From positions 1-34,455 of the forward strand of contig CALZJQ010000014.1 in NCBI GenBank assembly GCA_945787895.1: 34,455 nucleotides of DNA, read 5' to 3'. A model generated the notes under the pieces. That model saw only the letters and a program-made list of their open reading frames with translations, made no database searches and was not told the origin of the DNA. The translations under genes and the position numbers were made by a program. This document shows positions 1 through 6,811 of the stretch, one piece after another (position 1 is the first letter of the stretch; every line of letters starts with the position of its first letter). Source of the stretch: an uncultured Prevotella sp. (GTDB lineage: Bacteria; Bacteroidota; Bacteroidia; Bacteroidales; Bacteroidaceae).

Positions 1-389
1 CCTTCCTGTTCGTTATATTGTTCGAGATTCTCTACATGCTTGATAGGCTCTGGTTGGATATTGACAGTGAAGATGTCCTGGTCCAGTCCGTCGTACATAC
101 GTTGCAGCATAGGGTCGTGCTCGGCGTCTTTTGTAGAAACGGGGAAATACTCCTCGATACGTGATATGCCTTTGACAGCCATATTCTGCGTAATCTCTAC
201 GGCGTTAGTACTCCAAGGAGTTATCATCTCGCGTCGCGGACCGATGAAATATCCTTCCATTGTCTCTGCCTCCAACAATGTAGCATTGCCATAAAGCCAG
301 CAAAACTCATTGATTTCGCTCTCATTGGGCTGATGGTTTATCTCAGTCGCAATGATGTTCTGTGTAGGGGTCTTGAAGAAAAGAACCAT
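1..389 (-). CDS. purL: Phosphoribosylformylglycinamidine synthase, N-terminal part (runs off the left edge)
   Basis: PurL (FGAM synthase) converts FGAR, ATP and glutamine to FGAM in de novo purine synthesis in the cytoplasm. Only the first 129 codons are in the window, read leftward from an ATG at 389-387. The translation opens MVLFFKTPTQNIIATE and continues through YFIGPRREMITPWSTNAVEI (about residues 47-66) and ISRIEEYFP, which match the N-terminal domain of the large single-chain PurL of Bacteroidota from memory. Family members are about 1,230 residues, so most of the gene lies outside. The reading frame is open and intact to the edge. A good promoter at 581-611 and an unusual repeat-filled leader precede it. 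I am confident of the family; the catalytic and glutaminase domains cannot be inspected here. Confidence 0.93.
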   Translation of the reverse strand, partial: MVLFFKTPTQNIIATEINHQPNESEINEFCWLYGNATLLEAETMEGYFIGPRREMITPWSTNAVEITQNMAVKGISRIEEYFPVSTKDAEHDPMLQRMYDGLDQDIFTVNIQPEPIKHVENLEQYNEQE

Positions 390-444
390 AATTGATGATT
401 GTGTTTATATTATTACTTTCTTTTTGTTTTTGTCCGATTCCTTT

Positions 445-552
445 CGGTTGTTGCGGTTGTAACGATTGTTACGGTTGTTGCGGTTGTAACGATTGTTACG
501 GTTGTTGCGGTTGTAACGATTATTACGATTGTGACTGTTGTAACGGTTGTGC
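445..552. repeat. Twelve-copy 9-bp tandem repeat in the purL leader
   Basis: Twelve consecutive 9-mers of CGGTTGTTG / CGGTTGTAA / CGATTGTTA type on the plus strand. The first nine form three 27-bp higher-order units (445-471, 472-498, 499-525; the third has one change), and the last three are degenerate. It lies between the predicted purL promoter and the purL ATG, so it should be transcribed as an A/C-rich untranslated leader. The unit length is a multiple of three, which leaves an open frame on both strands, but the only ATG-like start for the leftward frame overlaps the promoter. Confidence 0.9.
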
Positions 553-580
553 TGTTCTGCCGTTTGGGGGAATGACGGTA

Positions 581-611
581 CAAAGTTACAGTAAATCAAT
601 GACAATACAAA
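581..611 (-). promoter_or_regulatory. Predicted primary-sigma promoter for purL
   Basis: Read leftward, TTTG (611-608) is followed after exactly 19 bp by TAACTTTG (588-581). This matches the Bacteroidota consensus TTTG-N19-TAnnTTTG. Transcription would start near 575, giving a leader of roughly 185 nt that contains the 9-bp array. Confidence 0.75.
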
Positions 612-641
612 ATCTTTTCTGCGAAAAGAGGTGGTAAGGGT

Positions 642-681
642 AAAAAAAAGACCTGACAGAAACTCGCGTCTCGGTCAGGTC
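642..681 (-). terminator. Rho-independent terminator behind the M23 peptidase gene
   Basis: Read leftward, GACCTGAC (681-674) pairs perfectly with GTCAGGTC (657-650). The loop contains an inner GAGAC-GCGA-GTTTC stem with a GNRA-type tetraloop, and a run of eight T (649-642) follows. It closes the leftward transcript of the M23/LysM gene, about 220 bp past its stop. Confidence 0.8.
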
Positions 682-752
682 GGCAATTTGTATATGATTA
701 TGAAAGGGGGAAACTCTTATGTAGTGAAGTTTCGCTGGGCGTCAACTTGTTT

Positions 753-864
753 TTTTATGGTTTTACGGTTTTACGGTTTTACGGTTTTACGGTTTTACGG
801 TTTTACGGAGGTTTGTAATGGATGGTTGTAACTTCCGCATAACCGTACAACCGTACAACTGTAT
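753..864. repeat. Family A intergenic palindrome, copy A1
   Basis: Seven octads (one TTTTATGG, six TTTTACGG, 753-808) run into a 30-bp core at 807-836 of the form GGAGGTTTG-N10-TTGTAACTTCC. An A/C-rich arm with ACCGTACA units follows to 864. The core ends can pair with each other (ACGGAGGTT against AACTTCCG, one wobble) and the arms are roughly complementary. It lies between the M23 stop at 900 and the terminator at 642-681. The stretch 690-752 shows nothing recognisable. Confidence 0.85.
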
Positions 865-899
865 GATACTAATCAAGCCCTAACCTTGCGAAAGTCGAA

Positions 900-1844
900 T
901 TATGAATATCTCAGGATTTGTCCTGGACGGACCTTTACGTCGCGTGTCAGATGGTTGAGCTTGCAAAGCTGTTCCACTGTCACCCCACGACGCTTCGCAA
1001 TGCTTGTAAGTGTCTCTCCTGCAGATACCTTGTGGTATCTCGTCTCAGAGTATTGGCGCATCTTCTGGTTGTCGTCGCTGTTCTGCCTTCTGTTCTGTGC
1101 GACAGCCTCAGACTGTCTGGCATCCATCCTTATGTTGTTGTTTGCAGAAGCAGACTCTCTCTCATAACTGTTCTTGCGGAACATATAGTAGTCGGCGGTG
1201 ACGTCCTGGTTGGGGAAGTCGAAGAAGAGTGCTGGGTTGAGTGCTACGCCGCAGAGTCTTGTCTCAAAGTGCAGGTGTGAGCCGGTGGAACGTCCGGTGT
1301 TGCCGCCGAGTCCGATGGGCTGACCTGCCTTTACTGTCTGGTTTTCCTCTACGAGCCAGTCGCTCATGTGGCCGTAGATTGTCTCGAGGCCGTTGTTGTG
1401 GCGTATCACGAGATATTTTCCGTAGCCAGCTCTCTCATATTTCTTGATGCGCACCTTGCCGGAGAAGGCGGCGCGGATAGTGTCTCCGATATATACCTTT
1501 ATGTCGATGCCCTTGTGCATCCTGCCCCATCGCGGACCCATCTTGCTGGTCACGACGCGGTTTGTCGTAGGCATACAGAAATTGCGGAGGTTGATTCTGA
1601 ACGAGTCGGGCAGCTCCGTGGCACGGTGGGCGTATGTGTTCTCCCATTCGTCGTAGAGCTGTGCAGCAGGATTTTCAGCCATTTCCCTCTCGATGATGGA
1701 TTTGATGCTCAGCGTATCTACCGTGCGCATCCTGCGGTCAACGGGTGCCTGACGTGCAAGAAGGTCCTGCGCACATGCTGGCATGGACACGAGGATGAGC
1801 AATACGTTTACTATGACAAGAGTATAAATCTGTTTAAGTTTCAT
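900..1844 (-). CDS. Secreted M23 metallopeptidase with C-terminal LysM domain
   Basis: A 314-residue cell-wall hydrolase predicted to cut peptidoglycan cross-links in the periplasm. Residues 1-25 are a signal peptide (MKLKQIYTLV..., cleavage after ACA). The M23 (LytM/NlpD-like) domain spans about 95-210 with H110 and D114 in HKGID, H159 in YGHM, and H190/H192 in HLHFE. All expected zinc and catalytic positions are present, so it may be enzymatically active rather than a NlpD/EnvC-type degenerate activator. A Ser/Asn/Gln-rich linker (about 225-268) leads to one LysM module (about 269-314) that should bind glycan strands. I chose the ATG at 1844 because the signal peptide begins there; an in-frame upstream start would add 19 residues ahead of it. 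Monocistronic, with its own promoter and terminator. The substrate is inferred from the family. Confidence 0.9.
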   Translation of the reverse strand: MKLKQIYTLVIVNVLLILVSMPACAQDLLARQAPVDRRMRTVDTLSIKSIIEREMAENPAAQLYDEWENTYAHRATELPDSFRINLRNFCMPTTNRVVTSKMGPRWGRMHKGIDIKVYIGDTIRAAFSGKVRIKKYERAGYGKYLVIRHNNGLETIYGHMSDWLVEENQTVKAGQPIGLGGNTGRSTGSHLHFETRLCGVALNPALFFDFPNQDVTADYYMFRKNSYERESASANNNIRMDARQSEAVAQNRRQNSDDNQKMRQYSETRYHKVSAGETLTSIAKRRGVTVEQLCKLNHLTRDVKVRPGQILRYS

Positions 1845-1989
1845 TATTTTCTTTACAATTATTGTTAGGTTTAGGCGTGCCGTACGGGAGTGAAATACCA
1901 AAAAAGCACGGTATTTCGTGAAAAGGTGTCTTATTCAAATACAAAATGAATATCGACCGGCACCGAACCTCTGTTTCAAAAAATCACTG

Positions 1990-2020
1990 CAAAGTTAGTA
2001 AAAAAAATCGTAACAGGCAA
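1990..2020 (-). promoter_or_regulatory. Predicted promoter for the M23 peptidase gene
   Basis: Leftward TAACTTTG (1997-1990) matches the TAnnTTTG -7 element, with a TTG (2020-2018) 20 bp upstream. The leader would be about 140 nt. The surrounding 1902-2124 interval is AT-rich and otherwise shows no gene. Confidence 0.55.
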
Positions 2021-2124
2021 CATAAATCAAGAAAATGGGGTGTTTTTTTAACAATACTCCCGTTTTTTAACAATTTTTCATTTCTTTATATAGTCTTTTC
2101 CTAAACCAGTTTCTTTTTTTTTCT

Positions 2125-2132
2125 TAACTTTG
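2125..2132 (+). promoter_or_regulatory. Predicted -7 element for the GH43 gene
   Basis: TAACTTTG at 2125-2132 matches the Bacteroidota -7 consensus, but there is no clear TTTG at the -33 position, so support is moderate. If used, the GH43 leader would be about 225 nt and would contain repeat B1. Confidence 0.45.
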
Positions 2133-2188
2133 CAACGCAAAACCGACAAATTCAACTTTCGTAAGTCTGTGACTTGCGAAAGTTTCTG

Positions 2189-2336
2189 GTTGTAGTTCCT
2201 GGTTTTTGGTTTTAGGTTTTTGGTTGTGGGTTAGGTTTGCCTTGCTTAGTGAGAAATTCTCCATTAGAAAAGCTAACTAACCAACAACCGACAACCAAAA
2301 ACCGACAACCAAAAACCCACAACCAGGTACTACAAC
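2189..2336. repeat. Family B intergenic palindrome, copy B1
   Basis: The ends are inverted repeats: GTTGTAGTTCCTGGTT at the left and its complement with one mismatch ending at 2336. The left arm is built of heptads (GGTTTTT, GGTTTTA, GGTTTTT, GGTTGTG, GGTTAGG); the right arm has matching ACAACCAAAAACC units. The core contains the small palindrome GAGAAATTCTC at 2251-2261. The 39 bases 2251-2289 recur exactly, inverted, in copy B3. It lies in the presumed leader of the GH43 gene. Confidence 0.85.
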
Positions 2337-2366
2337 AAAACAACAAAACGACAAAACCAAAATGAT

Positions 2367-4481
2367 ATGAACATATTGAAAGCATTATGTCTTGTTTCCA
2401 TATTCGGAGCAAGTGTGAGTGGTGCAAAGGCGCAGCAGACAGGTAATCCTCAGATGGGTGACAGATACCTCTACTGCCACATGAGTGACAGGGGGCAGTG
2501 GACGGCATACGCTCTTTCGACGGACGGTCTCCACTATCATGACCTGCTGTGCGGAGACTCTGTCTTTTCCCCAAAGGAGATGGCAGGAATAGAAGGAGGT
2601 ACGCGCGATGCGTATATATGCAGGAAGCACGACCTGTCAGGCTATCTCATGGTGACGACAGACATGAACAACTCAATGACAAAGCGTCTGGGAAAGAAGG
2701 CCGACTGGGACAACTACGGTATCAACCTGCTTACTTCCGACGACCTCATCCACTGGAAATCTACGACGTTTGATTTCCGCAGGGGACTTGAAATATTCTC
2801 TGACGGAAACGACGTGAAGCGTTCGGCGTACAAGGACTGGTCCACAATCAACCGTGTATGGGCTCCGCAGATATTCTGGGATGCAGGCTATGCCTGGCAG
2901 GACGGCAGGAAAGGCGGCTACCTTATCTATTATTCTCTTTGGAACAGGGAAGAGGAAGCCTACGACAGGATGTATTATTCCTATGCCGATGAGACGTTTA
3001 CCACGCTGACGCAGCCGCGGCTGCTGTTTGACTGGGGGTATGCCACCATAGATGCGGACATCAATTACGTGCCGGCAGACAGCATGTACCACCTCATGAT
3101 AAAGAAGGAAGGCGGGCAGCCGGGACTTTTCACGTCCGTAAGCAAGTCGCTGACAGGGCCATGGCCTGAGCCTGATACCAAGGACTTTGTCAACTTTGAA
3201 GGCAAGAAGAAGTGTGAGGGCGTATCGGCCTTCCAGCTTGTAGGAGACAGCACGTGGCGCATCGCCTACATAGAATATTCTTCCAAGCCGCGCAATTACC
3301 GCATCTGCAAGGCGGATAAATTCATGCGCAACTTCTCTTCCCCGCAGAACATCGAGGGCGTGAACGGTCCGCAGCATGGGTCTTTCATGCGTATCACGCA
3401 GGAGGAGTATGACCGCCTGCAGAGATGGAGCGACGAACAGGAGGCAAAGCATCTTGCCCCGAACGTCAGCAACCCCGTCATTGCAGGCCTGTATGCCGAC
3501 CCGGAGATTCTTTTCTCGCAGAAGACAGGAAAGTATTATCTCTATCCCACCACTGACGGCATGGAGGGATGGCAGGGGCATGACTTCAAGGTGTTCTCTT
3601 CAGGCGACATGAAGACGTGGACGGAAGAGGGCACGATAATCGACCTTGCCACTGACCAGGTCTCCTGGGCAAAGGAATATGCCTGGGCTCCGTGCGCCGT
3701 CGAGGTGGCTTATCTCAAGGGAAAGATATGCAATACGCCGGAGATGCTGGCAAAGTTGGCAGCAGAGCGTGCAAAAGCAGAGAAGAAAGGAAAGCCGTCA
3801 AAGAAGATTTCATACAAGACTTTCTACTATTTTACGGCAGGAAAGCGCATCGGAGTAGCCGTAAGCGACGACCCCGCAGGACCTTTCGTCGAGCCATTGG
3901 GCAGGCCGCTCCTTGACAAGGCACCGCAGGGACAGGGCGGACAGGTCATTGACCCCGACGTCTTCCAGGACCCGCAGACGGGAAAGTACTATCTCTATTG
4001 GGGCAATTCCTATCTTGCCGTCTCCGAACTGGCTGACGACATGGTGAGTATCAAGGACACAAAGGTGCTGATTCCACGCGCAAGGAAACGCGACTATAAC
4101 TACAACGAGGGTACATACGTGTTCTACCGTGACGGAAAATACTATTTCTCATGGTCGGAGAATGATACCCGCTCGGCTTACTACCGCGTGCGCTACCTTA
4201 TCAGTGACTCGCCGACGGAGTTAGTCCGGGATGGCAGACCTGCCTTGACCGAGAAGACGATAGTCATCTCTCAAGACCCTTCAAAGCAGATATTCGGAAC
4301 CGGCCATCACTCGGTAGTCTGCAAGCCGGGCACCGATGAATGGTACATAGTATATCATCGTTTTGCTCGCCCCGAAGGCATCAAGAAGGGATGGTCAGCC
4401 GGTTACAACCGTGAAGTATGTATAGATAAACTGGAATTCAACGAAGATGGAACCATCAAGTCAGTCAAGCCGACTCTGTAG
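2367..4481 (+). CDS. Secreted two-module family 43 glycoside hydrolase
   Basis: A 704-residue predicted exo-acting glycosidase (GH43 covers arabinofuranosidases and xylosidases). Signal peptide at 1-23 (cleavage near AKAQQ), no lipobox. Two five-bladed propeller modules are visible. The N-terminal one, about 30-345, has TRDAY at 79-83, VWAPQIF at 164-170, TIDADI at 227-232, CEGVSAF at 283-289 and GPQHGSF at 334-340. The C-terminal one, about 366-704, has YADPE with likely base D378, YAWAP at 438-442, IDPDVF with D529, likely acid E581 in NEGTYVF, and GTGHHSV with H647/H648. A Lys/Ala-rich insert (about 452-483) interrupts the second module. The ATG at 2367 starts the signal peptide. The 3' end overlaps the next gene by 35 bp. 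Exact substrate cannot be told; plant arabinoxylan or arabinan is a reasonable inference. Confidence 0.85.
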   Translation: MNILKALCLVSIFGASVSGAKAQQTGNPQMGDRYLYCHMSDRGQWTAYALSTDGLHYHDLLCGDSVFSPKEMAGIEGGTRDAYICRKHDLSGYLMVTTDMNNSMTKRLGKKADWDNYGINLLTSDDLIHWKSTTFDFRRGLEIFSDGNDVKRSAYKDWSTINRVWAPQIFWDAGYAWQDGRKGGYLIYYSLWNREEEAYDRMYYSYADETFTTLTQPRLLFDWGYATIDADINYVPADSMYHLMIKKEGGQPGLFTSVSKSLTGPWPEPDTKDFVNFEGKKKCEGVSAFQLVGDSTWRIAYIEYSSKPRNYRICKADKFMRNFSSPQNIEGVNGPQHGSFMRITQEEYDRLQRWSDEQEAKHLAPNVSNPVIAGLYADPEILFSQKTGKYYLYPTTDGMEGWQGHDFKVFSSGDMKTWTEEGTIIDLATDQVSWAKEYAWAPCAVEVAYLKGKICNTPEMLAKLAAERAKAEKKGKPSKKISYKTFYYFTAGKRIGVAVSDDPAGPFVEPLGRPLLDKAPQGQGGQVIDPDVFQDPQTGKYYLYWGNSYLAVSELADDMVSIKDTKVLIPRARKRDYNYNEGTYVFYRDGKYYFSWSENDTRSAYYRVRYLISDSPTELVRDGRPALTEKTIVISQDPSKQIFGTGHHSVVCKPGTDEWYIVYHRFARPEGIKKGWSAGYNREVCIDKLEFNEDGTIKSVKPTL

Positions 4482-5007
4482 CCTGTTCGCTACGTTCTTC
4501 CGTATAGGATTGTTCACCTTCGGAGGCGGGTATGCAATGATACCCATCATCGAGGCGGAGGTGGTAGATAAACACAAGTGGATAGACAAGACGCAGTTTC
4601 TTGACCTCATTGCCGTGGCTCAGACCTGCCCCGGAGTGTTTGCAGTCAACATTTCCACGTTCATAGGCTACAAGTTGCGCAAGACGGCCGGAGCTTTCGC
4701 CTGCGCAATGGGGGCGGCCCTTCCCTCGCTTCTCATCATCCTTGCCGTCGCAATGTTCTTCAGGCAGTTTCAGGATGTTCCATGGGTGGCTTCGATGTTT
4801 GCAGGCATCCGCCCTGCCGTCGTAGCCCTCCTCGCCGTGCCTACGTGGAATCTCGCACGCCGGGCAGACATAACGTTCCTCACCTGCTGGATTCCCATCC
4901 TCAGTGCGTTGCTTATATGGGGGTTGGGAGTCAATCCTGTCTATATCATCATTGCGGCAGGTCTCGGCGGTTTCGTCTATGGACAATACATCAGACCGAC
5001 GGAGTAG
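4447..5007 (+). CDS. Chromate-transporter family subunit 1 (short CHR protein)
   Basis: A 186-residue inner-membrane protein of the CHR family in its half-size form. The signature FGGGYAMIPIIEAEVV follows the first hydrophobic stretch (about residues 24-39). PGVFAVNISTFIGYK comes next, and several hydrophobic helices follow (about 80-102, 112-130, 140-175). Short CHR proteins are usually encoded as adjacent pairs and are thought to form heterodimers of opposite topology, which fits the next gene. The only convincing start is the ATG at 4447, inside the last codons of the GH43 gene, so translational coupling is likely. Chromate export is known for some members, but in anaerobes the natural substrate is uncertain; other oxyanions are possible. 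Confidence 0.88.
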   Translation: MEPSSQSSRLCSLFATFFRIGLFTFGGGYAMIPIIEAEVVDKHKWIDKTQFLDLIAVAQTCPGVFAVNISTFIGYKLRKTAGAFACAMGAALPSLLIILAVAMFFRQFQDVPWVASMFAGIRPAVVALLAVPTWNLARRADITFLTCWIPILSALLIWGLGVNPVYIIIAAGLGGFVYGQYIRPTE

Positions 5008-5020
5008 CAGGCGCATAGTC

Positions 5021-5092
5021 GGTTATAAGGTTATAAGGTTTTTACGGAAGATACAAACAGCTTCTTCAAACCTCCGTATAACCTTAAAACCA
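5021..5092. repeat. Family A intergenic palindrome, copy A2 (inverted)
   Basis: A short, worn copy between the two chromate-transporter genes. On the minus strand the 30-bp core (5075-5046) reads GGAGGTTTG-N10-TTGTATCTTCC, matching A1, A3 and A4 with one change. The flanking arms are ggttataagg-type units on the left and accttaaaacc on the right. The orientation is opposite to A1, A3 and A4. Confidence 0.75.
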
Positions 5093-5149
5093 AAGAAGTT
5101 GAAGCTTGCGAAACTTGAGAAACACTACATTAAAAACCATCTATCAGCC

Positions 5150-5719
5150 ATGCTGTTCCTTACATTGTTCCTTACGTTCTTCATGATAGGACTCTTCGGA
5201 TTTGGAGGAGGATACGGAATGTTGTCGCTCATCCAGACGGAAGTGGTGCACAATCATCACTGGATGACTTCTGCCGAGTTTACAAACATCGTAGCCGTCT
5301 CACAGATGACGCCGGGTCCCATAGGCATCAATTCCGCTACATACTGCGGCTACACGGCGGTCCACAATGCGTATGGGAGTATGCTTTTCGGCATTCTCGG
5401 CTCTCTGACGGCTACCTTCGCCCTCATTCTCCCGAGTTTTGTCCTCATGATTCTCATCAGCCGTACATTGATAAAATATATGGACCGCCCCGGGGTGCAG
5501 AGCGCATTTGCAGGTCTCCGTCCCGCAGTGGTGGGGCTGTTGGGCGCCGCCACGCTGCTGCTGTGTAACGGGGAGAACTTCTCCACGCCCGACAATCCCT
5601 GGAATTTCTACATTTCCCTGTTCATCTTCCTTGCCTCCCTCATCGGAGTATTGATAGTGAAAGTCAATCCTGTCAAAATGATACTGTATGCGGCATTTGC
5701 CGGCTTGGTCCTGCTGTGA
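5150..5719 (+). CDS. Chromate-transporter family subunit 2 (short CHR protein)
   Basis: A 189-residue membrane protein paralogous to its upstream neighbour. It has FGFGGGYGMLSLIQTEVV near residues 18-35, TPGPIGINSATYCGY near 55-69, and hydrophobic helices to the C-terminus. I place the start at the ATG at 5150, giving MLFLTLFLTFF, which aligns with the first helix of subunit 1. Longer in-frame starts run back through repeat A2 and the 3' end of subunit 1 and give no family-like sequence. It probably pairs with subunit 1 to make one functional transporter. The substrate is uncertain. Confidence 0.88.
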   Translation: MLFLTLFLTFFMIGLFGFGGGYGMLSLIQTEVVHNHHWMTSAEFTNIVAVSQMTPGPIGINSATYCGYTAVHNAYGSMLFGILGSLTATFALILPSFVLMILISRTLIKYMDRPGVQSAFAGLRPAVVGLLGAATLLLCNGENFSTPDNPWNFYISLFIFLASLIGVLIVKVNPVKMILYAAFAGLVLL

Positions 5720-5816
5720 AGCGGCATTGTAGCATTTGCAGCGTCATTTCCTGCAGTTTCTCCAGGAATTGTCACAAGCAAGAATTCTCCTTGTAACACA
5801 CTGATAGACAATAGGT

Positions 5817-5901
5817 TGTAAAAGCGTTGATATTACAGTGCAAAAGCGTTGATATTACCTTGTAAAAGCTTGGCTTTTACAAGGTAATATCAACGCTTTT
5901 G
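5817..5901. terminator. 22-bp direct repeats feeding a perfect 29-bp-arm hairpin
   Basis: Two 22-bp direct units starting TGYAAAAGCGTTGATATTAC (5817-5838, 5839-5860) and the first 9 bases of a third (5861-5869) are followed by a 3-nt turn, TTG (5870-5872). An exact inverted copy (5873-5901) then pairs without mismatch with 5841-5869. The sequence continues as TTTTGCC, so it can act as a terminator for the chromate genes. The upstream direct copy can compete for the same pairing partner. The preceding 5720-5816 holds nothing else I recognise. Confidence 0.7.
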
Positions 5902-5961
5902 TTTTGCCATCTCAATATCGCCCTTTTCAGCTGTCTTTTCCATGGTGAAACAATAGTGAAA

Positions 5962-6095
5962 TTTGTTGTTTTGTTGTTTAGTTGTTTTGTTGTTTAGTTG
6001 TTTGTTTTTGCAAATGAGAAAAGCTATCAACAAGACCACAAAACCACAAGACCACAAAACCACAAGACCACAAGACCACAAGACCACAAAACCAC
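5962..6095. repeat. Family C intergenic palindrome, copy C1
   Basis: A left arm of TTGTTGTT / TAGTTGTT octads (5962-6005) is followed by a core containing GCAAATGAGAAAAGCTATC (about 6010-6028). The right arm is eight 8-bp units, AAGACCAC or AAAACCAC, at exactly 6032-6095 (64 bp). The right arm has diverged from strict complementarity with the left. It lies upstream of the ECF sigma gene. The gap 6096-6238 that follows holds no clear consensus promoter. Confidence 0.8.
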
Positions 6096-6238
6096 GATTT
6101 CCCCTCTCACGTAAATAAAACAGTCAATTATTTCGTCGTTTGGATTATTATTTGTAATTTCGCATCCGAAACGATGGAGAATGGAACAACATAATCCCCG
6201 GCACTGCTGCATAATCAAACAAGATAACAAAGAAGACA

Positions 6239-6766
6239 TTGGATATAATTGCATTCAGACAGTTTTTCATCGACAATTTTCCCCGGACCTGCAACCTCGC
6301 CGTCAGTCTTGTGAAGGACGATGAGGTGGCGCGCGACATCGTGCAGGATGCTTTCGAGGATTTGTTCCGCTCGGGCAAGAGTCTGAGCCAGTCTGAGATG
6401 CGTAATTACCTCTATATGATCGTGCGTCACAAGTGTGCGGATTATTATAGAAGACTTGCCGTCCACAGCAGGTACAGCGACTACGTCATACAGTTTTCTG
6501 AAAGTGAGGAATCGTGGGAGGAGCATGAAGAAAAGGTGGAAAGAGTGTACGAACTGATAGAGCGGATGTCTCCGAAGACAAGGCAGGTGATACTCGGTCA
6601 TTATATCGGCAGGTTGAAGTACCGGCAGGTGGCGGAAGAAATGGAAATCAGCGAGAGTGCGGTGAAGAAGCACCTTGTCAAGGGATTGAGATTCCTGCGA
6701 AAAAATATGATGGAAATTTGCATTTTGGGGGTAACCTGTTTTGAGTTTTGTACGATTTCTAAATAA
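6239..6766 (+). CDS. ECF-type RNA polymerase sigma factor
   Basis: A 175-residue sigma-70 family member of the Bacteroidota FecI-like ECF group. Region 2 spans about 5-75 (VARDIVQDAFEDLFRS, then RNYLYMIVRHKCADYYRR). Region 4 spans about 112-160, with a helix-turn-helix in YRQVAEEMEISESAVKKHL. The only start before the conserved part is TTG at 6239; upstream in frame a stop codon occurs at 6212-6214. It is followed 45 bp later by its presumed anti-sigma factor and then by a receptor with an STN domain, the standard cell-surface signalling arrangement (receptor, FecR, sigma). It should activate the downstream SusC/SusD operon when the receptor is loaded. Confidence 0.92.
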   Translation: MDIIAFRQFFIDNFPRTCNLAVSLVKDDEVARDIVQDAFEDLFRSGKSLSQSEMRNYLYMIVRHKCADYYRRLAVHSRYSDYVIQFSESEESWEEHEEKVERVYELIERMSPKTRQVILGHYIGRLKYRQVAEEMEISESAVKKHLVKGLRFLRKNMMEICILGVTCFEFCTISK

Positions 6767-6811
6767 AAAGGAGGGTTCTGCCAATTAGTTTGTAACCTAA
6801 ACAATTTAGTA

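Noticed and set aside
445-552. CRISPR-like array
   Set aside because: Units are contiguous 9-mers without spacers and there are no cas genes.
392-637. Cys/Gly-rich open frame (CCGCNDCYG repeats) and its Asn/Arg-rich mirror at 405-605
   Set aside because: Both simply translate the 9-bp tandem array; the leftward frame starts within the purL promoter and neither resembles a known protein.
2189-2336. Riboswitch in the GH43 leader
   Set aside because: The structure is explained by repeat B1, whose core recurs in unrelated gaps.
4904-5149. N-terminal extension of the second chromate-transporter subunit
   Set aside because: It reads through the end of the previous gene and repeat A2, and the paralogue aligns only from the ATG at 5150.
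6120-6238. Standard promoter for the ECF sigma gene
   Set aside because: Only a partial TAATTTCG match with no correctly spaced TTTG; left as part of the shared-motif idea.
6096-6238. tRNA or other small structured RNA gene
   Set aside because: No cloverleaf or known RNA motif could be found here or in the other gaps.
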